Positions 7,907 through 14,648 of a DNA stretch of 14,648 nucleotides are shown here, piece by piece. The notes beneath the pieces were generated by a model, which saw only the letters and a list, made by a program, of their open reading frames with translations, was not told the DNA's origin and did not search any database. The stretch comes from Actinomycetota bacterium (GTDB taxonomy: Bacteria; Actinomycetota; Actinomycetes; S36-B12; UBA5976): contig JAPLBX010000014.1 of the NCBI GenBank assembly GCA_026392535.1, positions 2,695-17,342 of the forward strand. The letters run 5' to 3'. Within the stretch, counting starts at the first letter, position 1, and every line of letters starts with the position of its first letter. The translations under genes were made by a program, and so were the position numbers.

Positions 7907-7958
7907 TCTTTATTGAGCATCTTTATTAAGAGTCTTTATCAAGAGAATTTATCGAGCA
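7907..7958. repeat. four tandem copies of a 13-nt repeat
   Basis: The units are TCTTTATTGAGCA (7907-7919), TCTTTATTAAGAG (7920-7932), TCTTTATCAAGAG (7933-7945) and AATTTATCGAGCA (7946-7958). All have exactly 13 nt and are imperfect. Read leftward, each unit carries an (A/G)ATAAA core. The unit nearest the gene supplies the TAA stop of the zincin-like gene (7949-7951), so the array looks like amplification of that gene's 3' end. Confidence 0.8.
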
Positions 7959-9088
7959 GTTCGATTTTTATTCATATGAATGTATTTCCAAAACGTAGTT
8001 GCATCGCGAATTAAGCGTGGGCGTAGTTCGAGCCCAACTAAATTTGAGAAGGTCTTTTCAGCCGGCCCACCACTTGCTCGGCGGCGGCTCATCGTCTCCA
8101 TTAACTTATCCGCATTCTCAAGGCGATCTGCAATCACACGTTCCACGGTGAAGCTAACCCAGCCTTCAATTAAAGCCAACATAAATTCCAAATGGTTCAA
8201 AGCTTTTTGTTGAGCTTCGGTTGTAGCTGGCTCGAAAACGCCTGTGGCCATCAACTCTTGCATGGATTCAGGGTTACTCGGATCCACACTCTGCATCACT
8301 TCGCGAATTCGATCTTTGTCAACGCTAATTCCAGCGGCATAGCGAGAGACCGTATCGACAAGTTCATTACCAACCCAAGGCTCAGCAGAATACAAACGAC
8401 AAAGGGCAGCTTCGCGAACTGCACACATCATCATCACTTCCGAAACAGGGAGTTCATAATCTTTTGCGAACTGAGCGATGTAGTTAGGGAGCAAACTTGG
8501 AATGTTGTTTGGAGCAAGCGGTAGGGAAATATCGCTCGCGCCCAACATTTCAGTAGATAGTTCAGCCAATCCTTGGCCAATCTGCATTCCAGTTGAAACG
8601 GCAGCCATCTTCTTGGCCATCTCTAACATTGGCTGCAACATCTGTTGCATTTCAGCAGGTACTTCTTCGTTGCCAACTAGCCCTTGCATGTCGGTAGACA
8701 TAGAAGACATAGTTTCAGCTAAACCTTTAGCGATTGGTTCGATTAGTGGACGCCAAGCTGGCAAAGTGTTTTCCAGCCATTCACTTTTACTCCAAGCACC
8801 ATAGTTCAAACTAGATGCTGGAAAGTCTGTGGCTTCATCTAGCCAAACTTGGGCCAAGGCAATTGCGTCACGTACTGAATTGCTTTGGTTTTCACCAATA
8901 GATGGATCGCCCTTTTGGGAAATTGAATTGCGGGCAGAATCATGAATAGTTTTCCACGAGATGTTTTCATCGCCTTCACCCTCGGCTTGCTGCATCATGG
9001 CGCCGATTTGTTGCAACATCGCACCAAGGGAGTTGAGGTCAAAGTTTTGACCATCTCCTGGGGTAAAGCCGAACGGAATCTGATTCAT
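7949..9088 (-). CDS. Zincin_2 / DUF2342 putative zinc-dependent metalloprotease
   Basis: A 379-aa protein of the actinobacterial Rv3195 type. Recognisable blocks are the N-terminus IPFGF, the glutamine/methionine-rich segment after it, REAALCRLYSAEPW (225-238), YAAGISVD (250-257), HLEFMLALIEGWV (299-311) and VGLELRPRLIRDA (351-363). Family members are annotated as zincins, but there is no classical HExxH; the His299...Glu308-Gly-Trp block probably supplies metal ligands (inference). No signal peptide or membrane segment is visible, so it should be cytosolic. The ATG at 9088 is chosen because the family begins close to IPFGF; the 13 extra residues possible from 9127 do not fit. No clear ribosome binding site is seen. 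It is divergent from the small membrane protein gene, with 95 bp between. Confidence 0.85.
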   Translation of the reverse strand: MNQIPFGFTPGDGQNFDLNSLGAMLQQIGAMMQQAEGEGDENISWKTIHDSARNSISQKGDPSIGENQSNSVRDAIALAQVWLDEATDFPASSLNYGAWSKSEWLENTLPAWRPLIEPIAKGLAETMSSMSTDMQGLVGNEEVPAEMQQMLQPMLEMAKKMAAVSTGMQIGQGLAELSTEMLGASDISLPLAPNNIPSLLPNYIAQFAKDYELPVSEVMMMCAVREAALCRLYSAEPWVGNELVDTVSRYAAGISVDKDRIREVMQSVDPSNPESMQELMATGVFEPATTEAQQKALNHLEFMLALIEGWVSFTVERVIADRLENADKLMETMSRRRASGGPAEKTFSNLVGLELRPRLIRDATTFWKYIHMNKNRTAR

Positions 9089-9183
9089 CGCACGTAAATC
9101 TTTGCACGTTCTGCTAGTGCGTGCCAATGCAAATGCCGGGTAACTAGTTCCGCAGTATCCTTGCCCTATCTAGAGGGGTGCAA

Positions 9184-9354
9184 ATGCTCACAATTCTTGG
9201 CACGCTGATGTGGCTGGTCCTACCAGTAGCAGCGACCGTTGTTGGCTATTTCCTCCTACGCCGCAGGCAGAACGCCGATCCAAACGCCAACATTGAGGCT
9301 GGGGTAAATAGCTTGCGTGAGTTTCGAATTTTGCTCAATTCGGACCAGGACTAA
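9184..9354 (+). CDS. 56-aa single-pass membrane protein
   Basis: Starts at ATG 9184 behind AGAGGGG (9172-9178), 5 nt away, one of the best ribosome binding sites in the window. Residues 3-25 are a hydrophobic helix (ILGTLMWLVLPVAATVVGYF, then LL) followed by RRR, so the C-terminal half is predicted to be cytoplasmic by the positive-inside rule. The tail NSLREFRILLNSDQD is amphipathic. The stop is 2 nt before the TTG of the PDZ-Lon protease, whose ribosome binding site lies inside this gene. I do not recognise the family. Tight coupling suggests a partner or adaptor of the protease (inference). Confidence 0.72.
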   Translation: MLTILGTLMWLVLPVAATVVGYFLLRRRQNADPNANIEAGVNSLREFRILLNSDQD

Positions 9355-9356
9355 AT

Positions 9357-10445
9357 TTGCGATTCTTTAGTAAGAATTCCCGCCTCTACCTTGCAACCGT
9401 CGCATTTGCGCTGGTTTTGCTCATGCTGACCGCGCTTGCCCCATTTCCATATGTACGTGAAGAAGCTGGACAGACTTTCAACTCACTTGGAAAAATCGGT
9501 GGCACTGAGCTTTTGAGCGTTGAAGACACTGCAGAAAATCCAACTTTCAAAACCAATGGAAAACTAATTGTCCTAACAGTCGCTTCTTGGGGCGGTCCGT
9601 ATGGCCGGCTTACTTGGATTGATGCACTTCGCACAGTTGTTGACGATTCGGTTCACATTTTGCCAGCGGCTTTCTTGTATCCAGATACTCAATCAACTGA
9701 AGACCTTCAAAACGAAGGCCAACAGATGTTTGCAAGCTCGGAATCCAACGCGATTGCCGCAGCCATGGGATTCCTGGGAATTAAAACCACAACTACTTTG
9801 ATAGTTGCTCAAGTTGGGAAAGACAAACCAGCAACTGGATTATTGAAAGCTAACGACGTCATAACTAGCTTCAATGATGTTGAAGTAAAGAATTTCGATC
9901 AAATCAAATCGGCAATGAGCACGGTAACCCCTGGCACTAAAATCAATGTTGTCGTTTTGCGCGCTGGAGTTGAAAAAACTTATTCCATAAAAACTATTGA
10001 TGATGGCAAAGGCCAAGCAGTAATCGGGATAACTGTTTATTCAGAGGTTAATGCGCCAATGGATATTCAGGTGCACCTCAAAGATGTTGGTGGTCCAAGT
10101 GCAGGTCTCAACTTCACACTTAGCATCATCGAAAAACTATCTAAAGAGGACTACATGCGTGGCCGCACAATTGCAGTCACTGGCGAAATAAATGAACTTG
10201 GAAAAGTTGGCCCAATCGGTGGACTGCCACAAAAGATTCGCGGTGCAATTGACTCTGGGGCAGAAATGATGTTGATTCCAGTGGAAAATTGCAAAGATGT
10301 CCCAAAGGACTATTCAGGAAAGATGGCAATCGTTCCGGTTGAAAGCATAAATGGGGCAATCTCGGCGTTAAACATGCGCTGGGAGAACAATGTGGCCACC
10401 TGCAGTAGCCCACAAATCTGGCATGACCCTTCACAAGACCATTAA
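9357..10445 (+). CDS. membrane-anchored PDZ-Lon (S16) serine protease
   Basis: A 362-aa protein of the YlbL/Rv3194c type: an N-terminal membrane anchor (10-31), a linker domain, a PDZ domain (about 155-213, with GLLKANDVITSFNDVEV) and a Lon-like catalytic domain (about 225-340). The catalytic dyad is visible as Ser248 in VGGPSAG and Lys293 in VGPIGGLPQK. There is no AAA+ domain, so it is an ATP-independent protease predicted to act outside the membrane. The start is TTG 9357, preceded by AGGA at 9347-9350 with 6 nt spacing; no ATG is nearby. It follows the small membrane gene by 2 nt and precedes UPF0182 by 25 bp, so the three are probably one operon. Substrate is unknown. Confidence 0.92.
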   Translation: MRFFSKNSRLYLATVAFALVLLMLTALAPFPYVREEAGQTFNSLGKIGGTELLSVEDTAENPTFKTNGKLIVLTVASWGGPYGRLTWIDALRTVVDDSVHILPAAFLYPDTQSTEDLQNEGQQMFASSESNAIAAAMGFLGIKTTTTLIVAQVGKDKPATGLLKANDVITSFNDVEVKNFDQIKSAMSTVTPGTKINVVVLRAGVEKTYSIKTIDDGKGQAVIGITVYSEVNAPMDIQVHLKDVGGPSAGLNFTLSIIEKLSKEDYMRGRTIAVTGEINELGKVGPIGGLPQKIRGAIDSGAEMMLIPVENCKDVPKDYSGKMAIVPVESINGAISALNMRWENNVATCSSPQIWHDPSQDH

Positions 10446-10470
10446 TAAGAAAGATTGATACGGTAAACCT

Positions 10471-13311
10471 ATGAGTAATGATTCTTACAATTTTGGTCAA
10501 GATGCAAGCAATGGTTTGAATGCAAAGAAATCCCGCAGCCTGCTTTTCACGCTAATCACCCTCGGTGTGATTGCCGTGGTCTTTCTTTCGGTTGCACAAT
10601 TCATCACAGATCGCATGTGGTTTGAATCAGTCAGCGCCACTCAAGTTTTTGACACTTTATTGATTACCAAAATCAAGCTTTTTGTTTTAGGTGCATTACT
10701 AGGCCTTGTAGCGGGATTCCTCACCATCAGATACTCACTGCGCAATCGTTCGGCATTTACTGTTCCATCATCAAGCCCAAATGCCCAGAGCATCAATGAA
10801 GTGCTTTCTAAAGTCAGCAAGTTCGGCACTTGGCTAGTGCCTGCAGTGTTGGGTCTTATCACTGGATCTTCATTTGCAGCCTTAACAGAGCAATGGTTGT
10901 TGTTTACAAACTCCCAACCATTTGGCGAAGTAGATGCCACATTTGGCCGAGATATTTCATTCTTCGTTTTCGAACTTCCATTCTTGCGTTCGCTAAACGG
11001 CTTCCTTTCCACCATTGTTGTTCTCTGTGGACTTCTCGCAGTTATCTTGCATTATCTGCAAGGCAATATCCGTGTGATCACGCAAGACAACAACCGCGTG
11101 AAGATGAACTTCAGTGATGATGCCCGCCGTCAACTAGCAGTCACAACTGGCCTATTTCTTGCACTCTACGCCTGGAGTTACTACTTAGATCGTTTTTCAT
11201 TAGTGCTTTCCACAAACGATCTGATCACCGGTATGAAATTCGTAGACGCAAACATCAAACTTCCAGCCCTAAACATTTTGGCCGGTATTTCACTAGTTGT
11301 TGCATTCTTGTTCTTGGCAAATGTATTTATGAAGAACTGGGCTCTACCAATTCTTGGTAGTGCACTGTTAATCATCTCTTCAGTATTGATCGGTGGAGTT
11401 TGGCCAGGATTTGTGCAACAAGTTCAAGTTAAGCTAGATGAGCAAACTATAGAATCACCTTTTATTGAGCGCAATATCGCCGCCACCCGCGATGCATACG
11501 GTTTGTCTAATGTGAACTACCAAAGCTATGAGGGAAGCGAGACAGTCGACTCAGCAATTTTGGCTAAGGACGCTGCCACTTTGCAGAATATTCGTTTGCT
11601 AGACCCTTACGTGGCCTCAACAACCTTCGAACAACTTCAACAACTAAAGGGTTTCTACTCTTTCGCCCCAACCCTTGATGTCGCACGTTACAAAATTGGT
11701 GGCGAGACTCGTGGTGCTTTGCTAGCTGTTCGTGAAATTAATCTTTCAGGTATTCCAGAATCACAGCAAAACTGGTTAACCAATCACTTGATCTACACCC
11801 ACGGTATTGGTTTGGCTGCTGCCTACGACAACACATCCACTGTCGATGGTCAACCAGCATTCTTCGAATCCGATGTGCCACCAACCGGCCTTCTAAATGT
11901 CACTGAACCACGCATTTACTTTGGTGAAGAATCAACCCAATACTCAATTGTTGGTGGAAGCAAAAACATCGAACTTGATTACCCAGATGATTCAAAACCA
12001 TCTGGCCAACAAAACACCACCTACACCGGCAAAGGTGGCGTTGCAATCGGTGGCACACTAAACAAACTCTTGTTCGCTGCTCGCTTCGGTGAACCAAACT
12101 TCTTGTTGTCTGAACAAATCACCGACAACTCTCGTGTGCTCTACAACCGCACACCAGTAGAACGAGTAGAAGCTGTTGCACCATGGCTAACCCTCGATGG
12201 TGACCCATACGCAGCCGTGATTGATGGTCGCATCGTTTGGATTCTTGATGGTTACACCACAACCGGAAACTTTCCATACAGCCAGACCACATCACTAGCT
12301 GATGCAACTTCTGACTCATTCCAACAGCGCACCACCGACAGCAACATCAACTACATCCGTAACTCAGTTAAAGCAACAGTTGATGCATATGACGGAACAG
12401 TCACACTTTATGCGTGGGATGAACAAGATCCAATCTTGAAAGCTTGGAGTGCAATTTTTCCTGGCCTTGTGCAAAACAAATCGCAGATGAGCGACAGTCT
12501 GCTATCACAGATTCGTTACCCAGAAGACTTATTCAAAATCCAACGTGACATTTTGCGCAAATATCACATCAGTGATCCAAAGGCATTCTTCACTGGTGAA
12601 AACTTTTGGATTGTTCCTGACGATCCAACCTACTCAACTGGCGGACTACCTCAACCTCCTTACTACTTGAACATCAAGATGCCAGGAGACACAAAGCAAC
12701 ACTTCCAAATCACTGCAACCTTTGCGCCAGCAAAACGGCCATCCCTTGCAGGATTCATGGCAGTGAATTCTGACTTCGGTGACGACTACGGAAAAATCAC
12801 GTTGCTCCAACTTCCAAGTCAGACCACAATCCCAGGTCCTGTTCAAGCACAAAACTTGTTTGAATCTGATGCAACTATTTCTTCACAACTTTCATTGCTC
12901 CGCCAAGGTGGATCAAATGTTGTGCTCGGAAATCTACTTTCACTGCCAGTTGGCGGCGGTATTTTGTATGTGCAGCCAATCTATGTTGAATCATCCGGTG
13001 CCGGTGGCTTCCCGCTACTAAGAAAAGTGCAAGTTGGATACGGTCAAAAAGTAGTTATGGCGGACACACTTTCAAGTGCATTAAGCCAAGTACTAGGTGA
13101 ATCAGTAGAACCAAATCCAGGTCCAGACACTGGAAACAAAACTGATGCTGAACTTCTAGACGCAGCCCTCGCACGTGCTCAAAAGGCATACAACGAAGGC
13201 CAAGCAGCCCTGCGCACCAATGACTGGGCCGCATACGGAACTGCCCAAAAGAAACTAGCAGCCGCTATTGCTGAAGCCCAGCGAATCTCAAATCGAATGG
13301 TGATGAACTAA
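10471..13311 (+). CDS. UPF0182 family large membrane protein
   Basis: A 946-aa protein of the UPF0182 family (Rv3193c-like, usually 900-1000 aa). Seven membrane segments can be seen in the first third: roughly 23-45, 62-86, 118-138, 174-197, 220-240, 264-286 and 290-311. The remaining ~630 residues should form a large extracytoplasmic domain, with family-like stretches such as RDAYGLSNV (340-348), IYFGEESTQYSIV and NYIRNSVKATVDAYDG. The end is helical and alanine-rich (DAELLDAALARAQKAYNEGQ), typical of the family. The ATG at 10471 has no strong ribosome binding site, consistent with coupling to the protease gene 25 bp upstream. Its molecular function is unknown. The constant pairing with the PDZ-Lon protease suggests a shared envelope role (inference). 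Confidence 0.92.
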   Translation: MSNDSYNFGQDASNGLNAKKSRSLLFTLITLGVIAVVFLSVAQFITDRMWFESVSATQVFDTLLITKIKLFVLGALLGLVAGFLTIRYSLRNRSAFTVPSSSPNAQSINEVLSKVSKFGTWLVPAVLGLITGSSFAALTEQWLLFTNSQPFGEVDATFGRDISFFVFELPFLRSLNGFLSTIVVLCGLLAVILHYLQGNIRVITQDNNRVKMNFSDDARRQLAVTTGLFLALYAWSYYLDRFSLVLSTNDLITGMKFVDANIKLPALNILAGISLVVAFLFLANVFMKNWALPILGSALLIISSVLIGGVWPGFVQQVQVKLDEQTIESPFIERNIAATRDAYGLSNVNYQSYEGSETVDSAILAKDAATLQNIRLLDPYVASTTFEQLQQLKGFYSFAPTLDVARYKIGGETRGALLAVREINLSGIPESQQNWLTNHLIYTHGIGLAAAYDNTSTVDGQPAFFESDVPPTGLLNVTEPRIYFGEESTQYSIVGGSKNIELDYPDDSKPSGQQNTTYTGKGGVAIGGTLNKLLFAARFGEPNFLLSEQITDNSRVLYNRTPVERVEAVAPWLTLDGDPYAAVIDGRIVWILDGYTTTGNFPYSQTTSLADATSDSFQQRTTDSNINYIRNSVKATVDAYDGTVTLYAWDEQDPILKAWSAIFPGLVQNKSQMSDSLLSQIRYPEDLFKIQRDILRKYHISDPKAFFTGENFWIVPDDPTYSTGGLPQPPYYLNIKMPGDTKQHFQITATFAPAKRPSLAGFMAVNSDFGDDYGKITLLQLPSQTTIPGPVQAQNLFESDATISSQLSLLRQGGSNVVLGNLLSLPVGGGILYVQPIYVESSGAGGFPLLRKVQVGYGQKVVMADTLSSALSQVLGESVEPNPGPDTGNKTDAELLDAALARAQKAYNEGQAALRTNDWAAYGTAQKKLAAAIAEAQRISNRMVMN

Positions 13312-13327
13312 GAAATTAGTTCATCAC
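13300..13327 (+). terminator. hairpin with GAAA loop over the UPF0182 stop codon
   Basis: GTGATGAACTAA (13300-13311) pairs exactly with TTAGTTCATCAC (13316-13327) around a GAAA tetraloop. The TAA stop is the top of the left arm. Only a short TTATT follows, so the T-run is weak. It lies between the convergent UPF0182 and SDR genes and may serve both. Confidence 0.6.
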
Positions 13328-13356
13328 TTATTCGACAATTTGACTTCGACTTAAAA

Positions 13357-14118
13357 CTAGGCAGAAGCCCAGCCACCATCAGCACTCACTAAAGCACCAT
13401 TGACGTTGGAAGCTTCATCACTTGCTAGCCATGAAATAACAGCTGCAATCTGATCAGGCTCTGCCACAGCCGGTGGCATGGTTGCCATTGATAGTTGTGC
13501 CCGCTCCATTGCCCATTGAACTTTAGGCATTGCAGTGGAACCGATTGCAGTTGCAACAGCACCTGGCAAAACCGCATTAGATCTAATCTTCTTTGGTCCG
13601 TAGTAATACGCAATGCTCTTCACCAAACCAATAACTGCATGCTTTGAAGTTGTGTATGCAGTACCAGAAGCCCCAGCACCCAAACTAGCCTTCGATGCCA
13701 CAGTCACAATCGCACCACCACCTTGCTTTTCCATCACTGGAATCACAGCGCGACTCAAACGCATCGGACCATAAACATTCACTGCCATCACGCGATTGAA
13801 AGTTTCATCATCCATCTCACCAAGCGGGAGAAAGAAATCCATGATGCCAGCAACATTTGCCAATACATCAATTCGATTGCCAGCAGCTTTAACAAGTGCA
13901 TCAACATCCTCTTGCTTCGTCACATCACAAATCAAGTATGTAATGTCTAAACTCTCATGCAATGCGATCTTCTTTGACTCTTCAATCGCCACCTCATTCA
14001 CATCACATGCAAAAACCTTCGCACCTTCCAATGCAAAACGAAAAGCAGTAGCCCGACCAATACCGTTGCCAGCACCAGTAACAATTACAACTTTTCCATC
14101 ATGTCGCTCGACATCCAT
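13357..14118 (-). CDS. short-chain dehydrogenase/reductase (SDR)
   Basis: A 253-aa classical SDR with all catalytic elements: cofactor loop TGAGNGIG (14-21), Asp39 at the end of strand 2 (points to NAD(H) rather than NADP(H)), NVAG (88-91, in place of NNAG), Asn114, Ser142, Tyr155 and Lys159 (YTTSK). The C-terminal SADGGW matches the usual 'vDGG' ending. The substrate cannot be read from sequence; the layout is like 3-oxoacyl-ACP or alcohol/sterol-type reductases. The ATG at 14118 is fixed by a strong AGGAGG 6 nt upstream; a longer frame from 14169 lacks such a site. It is convergent with UPF0182 and starts 136 bp from the tRNA remnant. It is probably a single-gene unit. Confidence 0.9.
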   Translation of the reverse strand: MDVERHDGKVVIVTGAGNGIGRATAFRFALEGAKVFACDVNEVAIEESKKIALHESLDITYLICDVTKQEDVDALVKAAGNRIDVLANVAGIMDFFLPLGEMDDETFNRVMAVNVYGPMRLSRAVIPVMEKQGGGAIVTVASKASLGAGASGTAYTTSKHAVIGLVKSIAYYYGPKKIRSNAVLPGAVATAIGSTAMPKVQWAMERAQLSMATMPPAVAEPDQIAAVISWLASDEASNVNGALVSADGGWASA

Positions 14119-14254
14119 AACACGCCTCCTAGCGCTCAATTCATTAACCAAACTCTCTACCCACACCATTCATCGCTCAAGTGCTGAAAGTCCCCAATTT
14201 GGTCGCCCTCTCGCTCTCAACTAAACTCACCCAAGTTCGCCTCTAAGGCGATGG

Positions 14255-14293
14255 CGCGGGGTGGAGCAGCTCGGTAGCTCGCTGGGCTCATAA
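14255..14293 (+). pseudogene. 5' half of initiator tRNA-fMet (CAU), cut at the anticodon loop
   Basis: Bases 14255-14293 match positions 1-38 of an actinobacterial initiator tRNA: acceptor arm CGCGGGG, TG, D stem GAGC with AGCTCGGTA loop and GCTC, then G, CTGGG and the loop CTCATAA with anticodon CAT at 14289-14291. The three G bases at the end of the anticodon stem are the initiator hallmark. After this, the expected CCCAG stem strand, the T arm and the CCCCGC acceptor strand are missing, and the following bases do not fold into them. It is therefore a remnant, not a working tRNA. The cut at the anticodon loop is typical of integrase crossover sites in tRNA genes. Confidence 0.85.
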
Positions 14294-14314
14294 CTAGAGA
14301 TAGTCGGGTTTTTG

Positions 14315-14350
14315 CTGAGGTGCACTCAAAATGCTCTCAGTAGAGTTTTT
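14315..14350 (+). terminator. terminator-like hairpin after the tRNA remnant
   Basis: CTGAG (14315-14319) pairs with CTCAG (14336-14340) and GCA (14322-14324) with TGC (14332-14334), with a small internal loop and a seven-base loop. TAGAG and five T bases follow (14346-14350). The stem is interrupted, so strength is moderate. It would end rightward transcription coming from the tRNA remnant. Confidence 0.42.
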
Positions 14351-14379
14351 AAGATTAGTTAAATTGGAAAATATTAAAA

Positions 14380-14648
14380 CTACTTCAAACCCAACAGAAT
14401 GAGAGCAGGTAATGCTGTTCGGTCTGTATTAACAAGTGCCGAGTTAGTCATTCCGCCATTCCACAAGATAGTTGAACCTGATGATGCTGTTGTGGCAAGA
14501 CCTTCCCACCACCAGACACCGAGGCCACGGTTGTTAGGTAGAGCAATCAGCATGTTCTGAAGTTTCTTGGTGTAGTTGGCTTGTCCAGTTGGTGTGTAGG
14601 GATATCCGGTAAGTGCCGGATAGCTCACATCAATAACATCAGAGCCAA
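14380..14648 (-). CDS. GH53 endo-beta-1,4-galactanase-like, C-terminal end (5' end outside window)
   Basis: The frame is open to the window edge and begins in-window with GSDVIDVSYPALTGYPY, so the start lies beyond 14648. The segment resembles the C-terminal part of glycoside hydrolase family 53 (arabinogalactan endo-galactanases): SYP, then YTPTGQANYTKKLQ, NNRGLGVWWWE, a GS...LWNGG segment and ALPAL near the end, parallel to the family's 'yTpeGQ', 'GvfYWEP' and 'aLpal' blocks. The substrate would be plant-type galactan or arabinogalactan. The WWWE position is followed by GLAT rather than the usual P-x-W-(I/V). The catalytic acid/base and nucleophile lie upstream and cannot be checked. The gene stands beyond the tRNA remnant and is probably accessory. 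Confidence 0.68.
   Translation of the reverse strand, partial: GSDVIDVSYPALTGYPYTPTGQANYTKKLQNMLIALPNNRGLGVWWWEGLATTASSGSTILWNGGMTNSALVNTDRTALPALILLGLK

Noticed and set aside
13796..14224. 142-codon frame on the + strand
   Set aside because: It is a shadow of the SDR gene, whose catalytic motifs are complete on the other strand.
14294..14648. Group I intron inside tRNA-fMet
   Set aside because: Such introns are known in some bacterial tRNA-fMet genes, but I found no 3' exon (CCCAG stem strand, T arm, CCCCGC) up to the window end, no guide sequence pairing with the 5' exon, and no recognisable catalytic core. A coding region (GH53) starts within 90 bp.
1..14648. CRISPR array, transposon ends or toxin-antitoxin pair
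   Set aside because: No spaced repeats of CRISPR size, no transposase or integrase motifs and no paired small genes of that kind were seen; the only tandem repeat is the 13-nt array.

Overview
The window looks like a chromosomal segment of a low-GC, streamlined actinobacterium, possibly of the freshwater acI/Nanopelagicales type. The assignment rests on gene content and order: an AdnB-type helicase-nuclease, UvrD2 with its four-cysteine module and HRDC domain, a DUF5679 mini-protein, a Zincin_2/DUF2342 protein, a PDZ-Lon (S16) protease and a UPF0182 membrane protein. As I remember it, this is the Mycobacterium tuberculosis Rv3193c-Rv3202c neighbourhood. The sequence is AT-leaning by eye. The genus-level guess is inference.

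Left block (1-5183), DNA repair and nucleotide sanitation. The 3' part of adnB runs rightward. nudC converges on it with a 12-bp overlap and is divergent from uvrD2.

Middle block (5180-7852). Leftward, an E1/ThiF-like protein of the TOMM 'cyclodehydratase' type is followed after 27 bp by an ABC1/UbiB-type kinase-like gene. The ABC1 reading frame is broken: it stops early, and its conserved C-terminal part lies in another frame, with roughly 25 family residues missing at the junction. A 54-aa double-CxxC protein (DUF5679) is divergent from the E1-like gene and ends at a perfect 17-bp hairpin.

Right-centre block (7949-13311). The DUF2342 zincin-like gene runs leftward. Divergent from it is a rightward series: a 56-aa single-pass membrane protein, a membrane-anchored PDZ-Lon protease that begins with TTG 2 nt after the small gene's stop, and a 7-TM UPF0182 protein. 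The UPF0182 stop codon is embedded in a GAAA-loop hairpin shared with the convergent SDR gene. A 13-nt, four-copy tandem repeat lies across the stop codon of the zincin gene.

Right edge (13357-14648). A short-chain dehydrogenase with a strong ribosome binding site is followed by a remnant of initiator tRNA-fMet cut off at the anticodon loop, a terminator-like hairpin, and the C-terminal end of a GH53 endo-galactanase-like gene that leaves the window. This edge looks like the boundary of an inserted or rearranged segment. I see no CRISPR array, transposase or integrase in the window. The best candidates for something new are the conserved but uncharacterised cluster around the E1-like protein, the broken ABC1 gene and the tRNA remnant.
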